36,072 bases of DNA. It comes from an uncultured Mailhella sp. (GTDB taxonomy: Bacteria > Desulfobacterota > Desulfovibrionia > Desulfovibrionales > Desulfovibrionaceae). Position 1 is the first letter of the stretch. Each line of letters starts with the position of its first letter. Shown in pieces: positions 14,421 to 23,288 of this stretch. The DNA is taken from the NCBI GenBank assembly GCA_944323575.1, contig CALUTB010000016.1, positions 1 to 36,072 of the forward strand, given 5' to 3'. Under the pieces are notes generated by a model. The model searched no databases. It was not told the DNA's origin and saw only the letters and a program-made list of their open reading frames with translations. A program made the translations under genes and the position numbers.

Positions 14421-15257
14421 ATGCATTCATTCTGGAAATTCACCCCCGGAGGCAATCCCACCATTCTTCTGAGATCCGAGGATGTTCCCCCTGAAAAAAG
14501 AGCCTCCGTAGCCAATGCTGTCATGGATCCCCAGCACATAGGTGCGGAACAGACTGGCTATGTACGTTTTGAGGAAAAACCTCGTCTCGACATGATGGGA
14601 GGAGAGTTCTGCCTCAATGCCACCCGTTCCTTTGCGGTTCTTCTGGCCGAAAAAGGCCTGCTTCACCCCGACGGCGACGGATTTTCCGGCACGGTGGAGG
14701 TTTCAGGCGTAAACGGAGACGTCTCCGTTCATGTATGCAGAAAGGCTCATGCTCTTCCCTTTGCCGAAGCCTGTCTGCATTTCGGACAACTGCCGGAACC
14801 TGAACATTTTCCCGGGCATCTGACACTGATACGTGTGCCCGGCATCGCTCACATCCTGCAGGAAGGAACTCTTTCCTGCGTCAACGATCTGCCGGCATTC
14901 TGCGAAAGACAGCGCCGACTCTGCGGCGTGGACGGAGAAGAAGCCACGGGGCATCTGTGGTTATCCAGAACCGCGACGCACACCGTATCCGATGCGGAAG
15001 AGCTGACGCTCCAGCCCGTCGTCTGGGTCAGGGATACAAACTCTCTCTGTCGGGAAAGCGCCTGCGGATCGGGAACGCTTGCCTGCGCGCTGGCCATGCA
15101 TGCCGAATGCGGCATCGAACGCTGCCTCGTACGGCAGCCGAGCGGCCATTCCCTGTCGGTGCGGATGCAGAAAACGGAAACCGGCTGGGACGTATGGGTC
15201 GGAGGCCATGTCCGCATGACGGCCTGCGGACAAACCGATCTCACAGGTATTCTCTGA
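14421..15257 (+). CDS. DapF-fold racemase, CntK (histidine racemase)-like
   Basis: A cofactor-independent amino acid racemase/epimerase of the DapF fold, 278 residues. Both catalytic cysteines are visible: Cys64 in GGEFCLNATRSF and Cys215 in RESACGSGTLAC. The motifs KFTPGGNPTILL, GEFCxNAT, ESACGSGT and RQPSGHSL resemble the staphylopine-pathway histidine racemase CntK more than true DapF, which has MCGNG(I/A)RC and an ERGxGxTxACG segment absent here. I therefore infer a CntK-like amino acid racemase, not the lysine-pathway epimerase. No CntL or CntM partner lies in the window. The start has only a weak purine-rich stretch upstream. The terminator before it makes it a separate unit. Confidence 0.75.
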   Translation: MHSFWKFTPGGNPTILLRSEDVPPEKRASVANAVMDPQHIGAEQTGYVRFEEKPRLDMMGGEFCLNATRSFAVLLAEKGLLHPDGDGFSGTVEVSGVNGDVSVHVCRKAHALPFAEACLHFGQLPEPEHFPGHLTLIRVPGIAHILQEGTLSCVNDLPAFCERQRRLCGVDGEEATGHLWLSRTATHTVSDAEELTLQPVVWVRDTNSLCRESACGSGTLACALAMHAECGIERCLVRQPSGHSLSVRMQKTETGWDVWVGGHVRMTACGQTDLTGIL

Positions 15258-15459
15258 GCCTGCATGCATTTCTGACATGGAAGCCGCCGGACACGAAAGA
15301 TCTTCTGTTTTCCGAATATTCCTACGCTGCCGACTCTCTGCCGGGACGGCAGTTTCCGATCCATACGTATCGCTTTTCACAGGTGCCCGCCCTTCACCAG
15401 AGACAGTCTTTTTCTGCCGGATGTTCACACTTTGCAACAGTGACGGTCCTGTTTTTCCC

Positions 15460-15487
15460 TTGCAAACGTACACAGGATGATTAGAAT
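15460..15487 (+). promoter_or_regulatory. Candidate sigma-70 promoter of the zinc-ribbon membrane protein
   Basis: TTGCAA, a 16-base spacer and TAGAAT, in a locally AT-richer patch, 45 bases before the ATG at 15533. Confidence 0.5.
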
Positions 15488-15532
15488 TAATTCCAGCATA
15501 TTCAAGACTTCAGCCTGACGAGGATTTCCTTC

Positions 15533-15949
15533 ATGAACTGCCCCAACTGCCACGCCAGCATTCCCGACGACAGCAAGGCCTGCCCGCACTGCGGACAACC
15601 CGTCATCCATGTACGAGAGGTCATGGACGCCGAACTGGTGGATCATCCCGATGAGCGGGAACAGCACGGCGGCTTTCATCAGCGCGTGGTGTTCATGCAG
15701 TCCAACGCCGGCCAGATTCTGCCTTCCTGCCAGATGGGCATCATTACGCTGGCACTGGCCTTTGCCATGGGACTCAAGTTCGGACTGCTGGCATGCATAG
15801 GCTTTCTTGTCTTTTCCGGCATTGCCCGCGTCATCACGTTTCTCATCAACATCCAGATGGCCATGATGGGACGTCCCATCAATCCCCTTATTCTTCAGAT
15901 AGCATCGTGGTTCATCTGCTGGTCTCTGGTCGCAGCTCTGGCTTCCTGA
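15533..15949 (+). CDS. Zinc-ribbon membrane protein, uncharacterised
   Basis: A 138-residue protein with an N-terminal zinc ribbon (CPNC at residues 3-6 and CPHC at 17-20), a polar linker of about 50 residues, and two hydrophobic segments near residues 68-95 and 113-137 that should cross the membrane. The zinc ribbon would face the cytoplasm. The zf-ribbon_3 type domain joined to one or two membrane spans is common in bacteria and without a general function. ACGAGG lies about ten bases before the ATG. It has its own promoter candidate and no obvious operon partner, although the HAD gene follows on the same strand. Confidence 0.8.
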   Translation: MNCPNCHASIPDDSKACPHCGQPVIHVREVMDAELVDHPDEREQHGGFHQRVVFMQSNAGQILPSCQMGIITLALAFAMGLKFGLLACIGFLVFSGIARVITFLINIQMAMMGRPINPLILQIASWFICWSLVAALAS

Positions 15950-16187
15950 CGGGGATTTCCCACATATTCCTTATAGGGGGCTGAAAGCCGGCTTTCCCAC
16001 GATAAGTGCAACATCGTGTACGGACGGAAGGAGCTGCAGAAAGCTTCCGTTTTCTTTCTGCGGACCCATTACTCCCGCATGATCGGCCTTCCGTCATCAT
16101 GCCCTCCTTCCGAATCGGAGCCGGAAGCAGAGTCATTCTCCAAGTCCGGCGCCCTCCTCTTTTCGTCTCAATCCCGTATCTTCCGCC

Positions 16188-16874
16188 ATGATCAATTCTC
16201 TCTCTTCCCCCAGCGAGGCCGACTACGTTTTCCTCGATCTCGACGGAACGCTGACCGACCCCTCGAAAGGCATCACGCGCGGCGTCATGTATGCACTGGA
16301 ACGCTTTCATATCCATGAAGACCATCCGAAAAAACTCTTTTCCTTCATCGGGCCTCCTCTCTACGACTCCTTCATGCAGCAGTACGGATTCGACCTTGCC
16401 ACGGCGCACAAGGCCATAGCGTATTTCCAGGAATATTATGCGGAACAGGGTATGTACGAAAACGTTCCCTATCCAGGCATCCGCGAACTGCTCCATGTCT
16501 GGAAGAACGAAGGGCGCAGACTGATTCTCGCCACTTCCAAGCCGGAGGTCTTTGCCGTTCGCATTCTGGAGCGTTTCGGCATGGCTGACGCCTTCACGCT
16601 CATGGCCGGAGGCGATGTGGCGGAAACCAGAGTGGAGAAGCCGCTGGTCATTGCCTATGCCATGAACAGACTCGGTCTGACGGGAAAGGAACGCTGTCTG
16701 ATGATAGGAGACCGCAGATTCGACGTCACCGGAGCCGCGGCTCACGACATTCCGACCCTTGGCGTACTGTACGGATTCGGGACCAGAGAGGAGCTGTCAG
16801 AAGCCGGTGCACGCTGGCTCGCAGCAGACGTGCAGGAGCTTGCCTCTCTGATGCAGCGTGACGGGCAGATCTGA
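16188..16874 (+). CDS. HAD-family hydrolase, phosphoglycolate phosphatase-like
   Basis: A HAD-superfamily phosphatase of 228 residues. Motif I is FLDLDGTLTD with nucleophile Asp17 and acid/base Asp19; motif II is LATSKP; motif III Lys is in ETRVEKP; motif IV is MIGDRRFD. The alpha-helical cap between motifs I and II (IGPPLYDSF, AIAYFQEYY) is the Gph/PpaX type. Likely substrates are 2-phosphoglycolate or small phosphate esters; specificity cannot be read from sequence. No good ribosome-binding site precedes the ATG, so a start shortly downstream cannot be excluded, but the nucleophile motif requires nearly this N-terminus. It ends at a shared bidirectional terminator. Confidence 0.88.
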   Translation: MINSLSSPSEADYVFLDLDGTLTDPSKGITRGVMYALERFHIHEDHPKKLFSFIGPPLYDSFMQQYGFDLATAHKAIAYFQEYYAEQGMYENVPYPGIRELLHVWKNEGRRLILATSKPEVFAVRILERFGMADAFTLMAGGDVAETRVEKPLVIAYAMNRLGLTGKERCLMIGDRRFDVTGAAAHDIPTLGVLYGFGTREELSEAGARWLAADVQELASLMQRDGQI

Positions 16875-17039
16875 CAGATACGCCAGCAGAAAAAGATGCG
16901 CTGTCCTTTTCTCCGTTCTTTTCATGCTTCTGCACGGACGCCAAACATGGTGACGTCTTGCCGGAAAAAGTACTTCCGGAACATAAGAAAGGCTTCCCCC
17001 GGCAGACGTCTCCGGACAATCTGACGGCATGACGCAAAG

Positions 17040-17076
17040 AAAAACTCCCGTCCGTGGACATCGGACGGGAGTTTTT
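17040..17076. terminator. Bidirectional terminator between the HAD gene and hslV
   Basis: A perfect 15-base-pair inverted repeat (17040-17054 and 17062-17076, seven-base loop) with A5 on the left and T5 on the right. It ends both converging transcripts. Confidence 0.9.
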
Positions 17077-17134
17077 CCTTATCTGCATGCAGAGGCGGAC
17101 GCATCATGCGCGCGCCTGTGTCAGCGACAGGACA

Positions 17135-17674
17135 TTACTTCTCTATGGTTTCCATCGTCAGGTGCGTATTGGTGAATACACAGATGTCGGCGGCTATTGC
17201 CATGGACTCCTTAACAATTTCAGAAGGCGTCATGGAAGTGTGCCTCAAAAGGGCCCGTGCTGCGGAAAGCGCGTACGGGCCTCCTGAACCGATGGCCGCC
17301 ACCCCGTCGTCAGGCTCGATCACATCGCCCGTACCGGTAAGAATAAGCGTGCGGTCGGCGTCGGCCACGAGCAGCAGAGCCTCCAGCTTGCGCAGAAATT
17401 TGTCCTGCCGCCAGTCCTTGGCCATTTCCACCGCAGCACGAAGGAGATTGCCGCCCGACTCCTCAAGCTTTGCCTCGAAACGCTCGAAAAGCGTGAAGGC
17501 ATCCGCCGTTGCACCGGCAAACCCCGCCACGACCTGACCTCTGTACAGTCGTCGTACTTTTCTGGCGGTGTGCTTCATCACCATGCTCTGTCCCATGGTC
17601 ACCTGGCCGTCACCGCCGATGGCCACGCCATGTTCATTGCGTACGGCAAGAATGGTCGTTCCTCTCAGTTCCAT
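17135..17674 (-). CDS. hslV: ATP-dependent protease proteolytic subunit HslV
   Basis: HslV forms a double-hexamer threonine protease opened by the HslU ATPase. The 179-residue product matches the family from [25 protein letters not shown] through [25 protein letters not shown] and [28 protein letters not shown]. The catalytic threonine is one of the pair in RGTTILAV, exposed after removal of a short propeptide. It lies just 13 bases upstream of the next gene's stop and follows the M48 protease gene on the same strand. No hslU is in the window, although hslVU is usually one operon; HslU must be encoded elsewhere. Confidence 0.95.
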   Translation of the reverse strand: MELRGTTILAVRNEHGVAIGGDGQVTMGQSMVMKHTARKVRRLYRGQVVAGFAGATADAFTLFERFEAKLEESGGNLLRAAVEMAKDWRQDKFLRKLEALLLVADADRTLILTGTGDVIEPDDGVAAIGSGGPYALSAARALLRHTSMTPSEIVKESMAIAADICVFTNTHLTMETIEK

Positions 17675-17687
17675 ATGTTCTCCTGCC

Positions 17688-19103
17688 CTACCGGGCTTCT
17701 TTCATGATTCTGGCGCGATCCGCCGCTTTCTTTTCATAGTCCTTGACGGCCTTCTTCTCTTCGGGCGTGCGGGCCGTCGACCTGGCCTTTTCCAGCCAGT
17801 TGTCGGCACGACGCTGATCATTGACGTAGAGCGCGGCATAGGCAAGGTGCAGATAGCCCTCGCTCAGTCTGTTGACCGCCCCGAGAGAGCGTCCATAATA
17901 CGTATGCACTTCGCTGTCTTCCGGCACATGGCTCAGGACCTCACGATAACGCTGCTGCGCTCCGATTCCGTCTCCTGAGTCATCCAGTACGCGCGCATAG
18001 AAAAAGAGAGCGTAATAATCGCCGGGGGACAATCGAAGCGCCTTTTCCAGATACGCCCGGGCCCGCTTGATGTCCCCGCCCTTGCTGTATTCGAAGATAC
18101 CGGCCTCACGCAGAATGAGAGCATCGTCAGGTGCCAGACCGAGCGCCGAACCAAACAGCTTTTCCGCATCCTTGATGCGGTTCTGTCTGGCAGCCAGCAT
18201 GGCCCGTCCCATGAGAGAAACCGGATCCTTCTCTCCGCCTTTCGCGAAAATCTGTTCCGCGTGGGCAGGATCCCCGTGTCTGGCCCAGAGCAAGGCCTGA
18301 ACCCGACGGAAACGGCTGTCATCTTCCTTCCGATTCTTCAGACTTTCAGGCATGGTCTGCAAATCCGCCCTCAACCGGGCAAGACGCACATCCAGATCAG
18401 GGTGGGTGGAAAGATAGGTGGGAACGGCGGATCCTCCGCCCCAGTCCTGAGATTTCAGCACTTCAAAGGCACCGCCCAGGCCGCGCGGATTGTATCCGGC
18501 ATCCACCAGATACCTGATGCCGAAACGATCGGCATCATCCTCATCAAGCCGGCTGTAGTTGAGCATGGCCGAGGATCCGGCGGCCATGCTGCCCATCATG
18601 GCCGCGCCTCCGGCGTTTCCGCCTCCGGCCAGTCCGGCCGCCACACCGGCAACGACCCCCAGAAGCGACGCCATGGAAATGACTCTGCCTCTTTCCATGC
18701 GCCCGGCAATATGCCGCTGCGTAACGTGCGCGATTTCATGACAGAGCACTCCGGCCAGCTCCGACTCGTGATTGAGATGCATGATGAGTCCCGAAAACAC
18801 GAAGACGAAGCCGCCGGGAGCGGCAAAAGCATTCAGAGAGTTGTGCAGAACGACATTGGTCGGGAACTTGTAGGGCTGTGGCGGCAGCGTCTTGACGATG
18901 CGGTCCACGATCCCCTGAACATAGTCATGTACCACGGGATCTTCAATGATGGGCATGCTCGACTTGACCAGGACTTCGAACTCCCGTCCCATCTTCATTT
19001 CATCCTGAAGCGTAAAATCACCGAAAAGCGCCGCCTCAGCCTGTACCGGCGAAAGCAGCATTCCTGCCATACAGACGGCGGCAATAACGGAACGTAGCTT
19101 CAT
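17688..19103 (-). CDS. Periplasmic M48 metalloprotease with TPR repeats, BepA-like
   Basis: A BepA/YfgC-type protease-chaperone that monitors outer-membrane protein assembly in the periplasm. The 471-residue product has a signal peptide ([17 protein letters not shown], cut near AEA at 22-25), a zincin domain with HEIAH (122-126), a downstream zinc-ligand region ([16 protein letters not shown]), an unusually Gly/Ala/Met-rich active-site-proximal segment (about 135-170), the STHPD motif, and TPR-like repeats from about residue 270 to the end. GGAAG eight bases upstream supports 19103; an earlier in-frame start would bury the signal peptide. It sits between cysS and hslV with short spacers and is probably co-transcribed. 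Confidence 0.9.
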   Translation of the reverse strand: MKLRSVIAAVCMAGMLLSPVQAEAALFGDFTLQDEMKMGREFEVLVKSSMPIIEDPVVHDYVQGIVDRIVKTLPPQPYKFPTNVVLHNSLNAFAAPGGFVFVFSGLIMHLNHESELAGVLCHEIAHVTQRHIAGRMERGRVISMASLLGVVAGVAAGLAGGGNAGGAAMMGSMAAGSSAMLNYSRLDEDDADRFGIRYLVDAGYNPRGLGGAFEVLKSQDWGGGSAVPTYLSTHPDLDVRLARLRADLQTMPESLKNRKEDDSRFRRVQALLWARHGDPAHAEQIFAKGGEKDPVSLMGRAMLAARQNRIKDAEKLFGSALGLAPDDALILREAGIFEYSKGGDIKRARAYLEKALRLSPGDYYALFFYARVLDDSGDGIGAQQRYREVLSHVPEDSEVHTYYGRSLGAVNRLSEGYLHLAYAALYVNDQRRADNWLEKARSTARTPEEKKAVKDYEKKAADRARIMKEAR

Positions 19104-19129
19104 GACAGTCTTCCCGGCCTTCCGGCCTG

Positions 19130-20587
19130 TCAGGCGATATCCCATACGGCGCCCGAGGGTGTATCGCGCACCTCTATGCCCATGGCGGCAAGCGCATCAC
19201 GGGTGGCGTCGGATCTGGCGAAATCTCTGGCAGCCCGGGCATCCGCCCTTTCCGCCATGAGCTTCACCACCTTGTCCACATCGATACCGGCCCGTACGGC
19301 CCGGGTATCCCGCAGTTCCTCAAGAAATGCCGACGGCTCCGCTCCGAAAACTCCGAGCACGTCGGCCCAGCTTGCCGCAAGGGCATCGAAACGGGACAGA
19401 AGATCACGGATGCCGTCCTTGTTGCGCAGACTTTTGTCTTCAAGAACCCGGTTCATGAGACGTACCATGCCGAACACATGTCCCAGCGCTCCGGCCGTGT
19501 TCAGATCATCATCCATGGCCTCGAAAAAGCCTTTTTCCAGCATCTCGAACTCATCGAGCACCGAAGCGGGCGTTTCTCCCTTTTTCCAGGATTCCCGACC
19601 TCTTGCCGTACGCACGTCCCGCAGACACTCATATACTCTCTTGAGCGCACGTTCCGACTCATCCAGTCCTTCAAAACTGAAATCAATGGGACTGCGATAA
19701 TGCTTTCCGAGCAGGAAAAAGCGCAGCGTCTCCGGCTGGCGATGCTCAAGAATGTCGCGAATGGTCTTGAAATTGTTCAGAGACTTGGACATCTTCTCGG
19801 AATTGATCTGCACAAAGCCGTTATGTACCCAGAACCTGGCAAGCTCCTTGCCCGTGGAAGCCTCGCTCTGCGCGATCTCGTTCTCATGGTGAGGAAAGAT
19901 AAGATCCTGTCCACCGCCATGAATGTCGAGCGGCAGATCAAGATTCTTCCTGCTCATGGCCGAGCACTCAAGATGCCATCCGGGACGCCCCTTGCCCCAC
20001 GGACTTTCCCAGAACGGCTCGCCGGGTTTAGCGGCCTTCCAGAGCGCGAAATCCAGAGGATCCTCCTTTTCCTCTCCAATGGCTATGCGGGCGCCGGAGC
20101 GCAGGTCGTCAATATCTCTGCCGGACAACTTGCCGTAACCGGGGAAGGAACGAACCCTGAAATATACGTCGCCGGAAGGCACTGCGTAGGCATGACCTCC
20201 GTCGATGAGCGTCTGCACGAGCTTCTGCATATCAGCAATGTACTCGGTGGCACGCGGTTCGATGTCGGCTCTGCGTACGTTCAGTCTGTCCATATCTTCA
20301 TGGAAGGCGACAATATAGGTTTCAGCCACTTCCGTGCAGGTCCTGTTCTCCCGGTTGGCCCGGGCGATGATCTTGTCGTCCACGTCGGTGAAGTTACGGA
20401 CAAACGTCACATCATAGCCGAGATGGCGCAGATAGCGGTTCAGCACATCAAACACCACCGCCGAACGGGCATGACCTATATGACTGAGATCATAGGCGGT
20501 AATGCCGCAGGCATACATTCCCACCCTGCCGGCCTGGCGAGGTTCGAAATTCTCCTTGCGGCGTGTCATGGTATTATACAACTGCAT
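19130..20587 (-). CDS. cysS: Cysteinyl-tRNA synthetase
   Basis: Charges tRNA-Cys with cysteine. The 485-residue class I synthetase has its zinc-binding Cys27 in YACGITAYD, the HIGH motif at 36-39, the HGGGQDLIFPHHENEIAQ active-site segment, GWHLECSAM, and KMSKS near residue 265, followed by the DALR anticodon-binding region (DDLNTAGALGHV) and the C-terminal domain. The length is typical. GGGAG precedes the ATG. The M48 protease gene follows after 26 bases. The 333-base gap upstream separates it from gltX. Confidence 0.97.
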   Translation of the reverse strand: MQLYNTMTRRKENFEPRQAGRVGMYACGITAYDLSHIGHARSAVVFDVLNRYLRHLGYDVTFVRNFTDVDDKIIARANRENRTCTEVAETYIVAFHEDMDRLNVRRADIEPRATEYIADMQKLVQTLIDGGHAYAVPSGDVYFRVRSFPGYGKLSGRDIDDLRSGARIAIGEEKEDPLDFALWKAAKPGEPFWESPWGKGRPGWHLECSAMSRKNLDLPLDIHGGGQDLIFPHHENEIAQSEASTGKELARFWVHNGFVQINSEKMSKSLNNFKTIRDILEHRQPETLRFFLLGKHYRSPIDFSFEGLDESERALKRVYECLRDVRTARGRESWKKGETPASVLDEFEMLEKGFFEAMDDDLNTAGALGHVFGMVRLMNRVLEDKSLRNKDGIRDLLSRFDALAASWADVLGVFGAEPSAFLEELRDTRAVRAGIDVDKVVKLMAERADARAARDFARSDATRDALAAMGIEVRDTPSGAVWDIA

Positions 20588-20920
20588 GGGTTTCTCCCGT
20601 ATTGCATTCTGCTGTTGGCGTGCCTGTGCAGACGGCTCAGGTCACGGGGCGGAATCTTCCATTGAAGACCGTACCCTGATTAAATAAATCGTCATCCGGT
20701 CCCGTCCAGAGAAGACAGAGCCGGATGATCAGAAAAATGTTTCCGGCCTCTGTCAGAACGTTTCTGCCCCCCCCGGATGCATCCGGGGAAATCTGAACGC
20801 AGCAACAGGGCCTTTCTTGACGGATGCCGCCATGAAGACTTTCCGGACCCGAAACGCATTCCGTACAGAAATACCGTCTTTTGAGAAGAACACGGAACTC
20901 CGTGTCCTTCTCCATCTCCC
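20588..20920. other. Intergenic region between gltX and cysS with several dyads
   Basis: No convincing gene is present in these 333 bases. Visible structures are a weak gltX terminator (20881-20905), a perfect 18-base palindrome CCCCGGATGCATCCGGGG (20771-20788), and an eight-base inverted repeat TCATCCGG/CCGGATGA (20692-20699 and 20721-20728). A cysS promoter should lie here, but I could not pick one with confidence. Confidence 0.5.
20881..20905 (-). terminator. Probable weak terminator of gltX
   Basis: On the minus strand an ACACGG/CCGTGT stem with a four-base loop is followed by TCTTCTC, 16 bases after the gltX stop. The T tract is broken, so strength is doubtful. Confidence 0.4.
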
Positions 20921-22303
20921 CTAACGGGAAGCGCGTTCAATGCGTTTCAGACTTTCTTCCCTGCCGAGGGCGGCCATGACGTCGTGCACGGAAGGACCGC
21001 CCGCAAGACCGGTAAGCGCGGAGCGCAGAGGCGGGCCGACCTGCTTGAACTTGAGTCCGCCCTTTGCCACATACTCATGAAGAAGCGTATCGAGAGCCTC
21101 GCCGTTGAATTCGGGCATGGCCGCGATCAGATCATGCAGCACGGCAAGCTGATGCTTGCCGTCCTCGTTCAGGGCCTTCATGGCCTTCTCTTCAATGACC
21201 AGCTCCTCCGCAGGCTTGAAGTATATGGTGAGCGCCTGCGCAAGCGCCGCCAAATCGGATGCGCGCTCCACATACATGGGCAGCAGGGGTTCGATATTTT
21301 CGACGGGAACATCATAACCCAGCTTTTCAAGGAACGGCCGCACCATCACGGCAAGCTGCGGCAGAGGCGTATTGCGCAGATAATGGGCATTGAGCCACTT
21401 CAGTTTTTCGGGGTCGAAAGCCGCCGGGGAACTGTTCAGATTGTTGCCGTCGAACAGTTGCACAAGTTCCTGCAGAGAAAAGATTTCCTGATCGCCATGA
21501 GACCAGCCGAGACGAACAAGATAATTCACCAGAGCCTGCGGCAGAAGACCGTCCTGCTCGTATTCGATGACGGCTCGTGCGCCGTGACGCTTGGACAGCT
21601 TCTGATGGTCGGGTCCGCAGATCATGGGCACATGCCCGAAGGTCGGAACTTCGAATCCGAGGGCATTGTACAGCAGTATCTGTTTCGGGGTATTGGAAAC
21701 ATGGTCGTCACCGCGCAGCACATGAGTCACGCCCATGTCATGGTCGTCCACCACGACGGCAAGATTGTAGGTAGGCATGCCGTCGGTACGACGAAGCACC
21801 ATATCGTCGAGCTCGGAAACATCCACGGAGATGGTCCCCTTCACCATGTCGTTGAAGACGATACGCCCTTCGTCCGGCACACGCAGACGAACCACTCTGC
21901 CCGGTCCCGCAGTCAGACCACGGTCACGGCATTTGCCGTTGTAGCGGGGCTTCTCACCTCTGGCACGGGCCACTTCACGCATGGCTTCCACTTCTTCAGG
22001 AGTACAGTCGCACCAGTAGGCATGTCCGGTTTCCAGAAGCTTGTCGATATGGGCGTTGTAGATATCCAGGCGCTTGCTCTGATAGGTGAGATCTCCATCC
22101 CAGTCCAGTCCGAGCCACTTCATGGAAGCGAGAATGGAATCGGTATATTCCTGTCTGGAACGCGTAGCGTCGGTATCTTCAATGCGCAGGCGGAACTCGC
22201 CGCCGAAATGACGGGCGAGAAGCCAGCAGAAAATGGCGGTGCGGCCACCGCCGATGTGCAGATGGCCGGTAGGGCTGGGAGCAAATCTCGTAACAACTTT
22301 CAT
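20921..22303 (-). CDS. gltX: Glutamyl-tRNA synthetase
   Basis: Charges tRNA-Glu, and in organisms lacking GlnRS may also misacylate tRNA-Gln. The product has TRFAPSPTGHLHIGGGRTA with the HIGH-like HIGG, the LRIEDTD segment, the YWCDCTPEE zinc-binding-like region, VLRGDDHVSNTPKQILLY, and KLSKRHG (KMSKS equivalent) near residue 240, then the anticodon-binding domain. About 460 residues is normal. Two in-frame ATGs occur nine bases apart (22312 and 22303); neither has a strong ribosome-binding site, and I chose 22303 because family members begin just before the VxTRFAPSPTG strand. Confidence 0.95.
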   Translation of the reverse strand: MKVVTRFAPSPTGHLHIGGGRTAIFCWLLARHFGGEFRLRIEDTDATRSRQEYTDSILASMKWLGLDWDGDLTYQSKRLDIYNAHIDKLLETGHAYWCDCTPEEVEAMREVARARGEKPRYNGKCRDRGLTAGPGRVVRLRVPDEGRIVFNDMVKGTISVDVSELDDMVLRRTDGMPTYNLAVVVDDHDMGVTHVLRGDDHVSNTPKQILLYNALGFEVPTFGHVPMICGPDHQKLSKRHGARAVIEYEQDGLLPQALVNYLVRLGWSHGDQEIFSLQELVQLFDGNNLNSSPAAFDPEKLKWLNAHYLRNTPLPQLAVMVRPFLEKLGYDVPVENIEPLLPMYVERASDLAALAQALTIYFKPAEELVIEEKAMKALNEDGKHQLAVLHDLIAAMPEFNGEALDTLLHEYVAKGGLKFKQVGPPLRSALTGLAGGPSVHDVMAALGREESLKRIERASR

Positions 22304-22388
22304 GATGCTCATCCAAAATGATCAGAAGGTTATGTAAAAGGAAGCAAGCTCGCAGTAAACAGCACAGCTTCCGTTGGAGAAGTCGATA

Positions 22389-23288
22389 CTACCCCGCATC
22401 TGCTGCTATGACAAGTCGACTTTTCTTCAAAAAACCCACAGGGTTATAAGTTTCTTTTGCCTGACGAAGCCCTGGTTCGTCCATATCCTGCTCTCTGTTT
22501 ATCAGAGAAACGCCGAGAGCGGAGCGGCTGGCGAAGGACTGATTGATGGCCTGATACACGCCCTTGAGTTCCGCCTGAACCTTTTCAAAATGAACGACCA
22601 TCATGTCGCCCACCTTTTCGCCTACGGCAAAGGCACCGATTCTGTTTTCCACATACAAAGCTCCGCCGACCAGTCCGGGCAGACGATGCCAATTGCCCAC
22701 GACTCGGAAAATGGCTTCATTTTCCGCCTGAAGCGAGGGACTGTTTTCACAGTCACGCCACTTGCACCACTCCTCCTGGAGCTGCAGCACATGTTCTATG
22801 CCGTCATCGGACGCTCCTCCGAGTTCGCGATAGTCCTCTCCGTAGCGGCGGTGATAGCCGTTGACGTGGGTTTTCTTCTTATGAAACTTCGCTCCGGGAA
22901 GTTCGGCAAGTTCATCCCGATTGTAAAGATATTCCCATTGACCACGGTCCTCGAAGGCCTCTGCCCTGTTTCCCAAAACGGAGGAAAGAATGCCTGCAAG
23001 ACGCTCCGGTACGCGGATCAGCTCAACACCGCTGCGTATCTCGGGCTGTGCGGCCCAGTCAGCAGACTCCCAGTCTCCGACCGGCGCCCAGTAACGGAGT
23101 CCGGGCCGTGTCTGACATATCCAGCAGAGCTTCTCACGAAACGACAGCCGCAAACCGAAGTATTCCGCCCAACCCCAGAGATTCGTAAAGGTCAGATCCG
23201 CCGTAGGCTGCAGCGTGCGTTCGAAATAGCGACGATATTCATCATACAGATCAAGAGAGACGGGGACATAGCCGGAAGGAAGGTTCAT
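22389..23288 (-). CDS. DUF2156-family protein (GNAT-like, LPG-synthase C-terminal fold)
   Basis: A 299-residue cytosolic protein of the DUF2156 type, built of two GNAT-like halves and related to the transferase domain of MprF/lysyl-phosphatidylglycerol synthases. Visible elements are FTNLWGWAEYFGLRLSF, GVELIRVPERLAGIL, the AKFHKKKTHVNGYHRRY block, IGAFAVGEKVGDMMVVHFEKVQAELKGVYQAINQSFA, and the LGVSLINREQDMDEPGLRQAKETYNPVGFLKK end. No membrane spans are present, so it is not a full MprF flippase. Substrates are unknown; aminoacyl transfer is a reasonable family-level guess. The start at 23288 overlaps the MATE stop (ATGA) and has AAGGAG upstream, so translation is coupled. Confidence 0.85.
   Translation of the reverse strand: MNLPSGYVPVSLDLYDEYRRYFERTLQPTADLTFTNLWGWAEYFGLRLSFREKLCWICQTRPGLRYWAPVGDWESADWAAQPEIRSGVELIRVPERLAGILSSVLGNRAEAFEDRGQWEYLYNRDELAELPGAKFHKKKTHVNGYHRRYGEDYRELGGASDDGIEHVLQLQEEWCKWRDCENSPSLQAENEAIFRVVGNWHRLPGLVGGALYVENRIGAFAVGEKVGDMMVVHFEKVQAELKGVYQAINQSFASRSALGVSLINREQDMDEPGLRQAKETYNPVGFLKKSRLVIAADAG

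Noticed and set aside
14421..15257. Annotation as the lysine-pathway diaminopimelate epimerase dapF
   Set aside because: The catalytic cysteines fit, but the surrounding motifs are CntK-like and the DapF-specific ERGxGxT segment is absent; presence of lysA 10 kb away is not evidence for this gene being dapF.
15950..16187. GCAGAAAG/CTTTCTGC stem near 16035-16062 as a terminator or small RNA
   Set aside because: The stem is only eight pairs with a ten-base loop and no T run follows, so there is not enough to call it.
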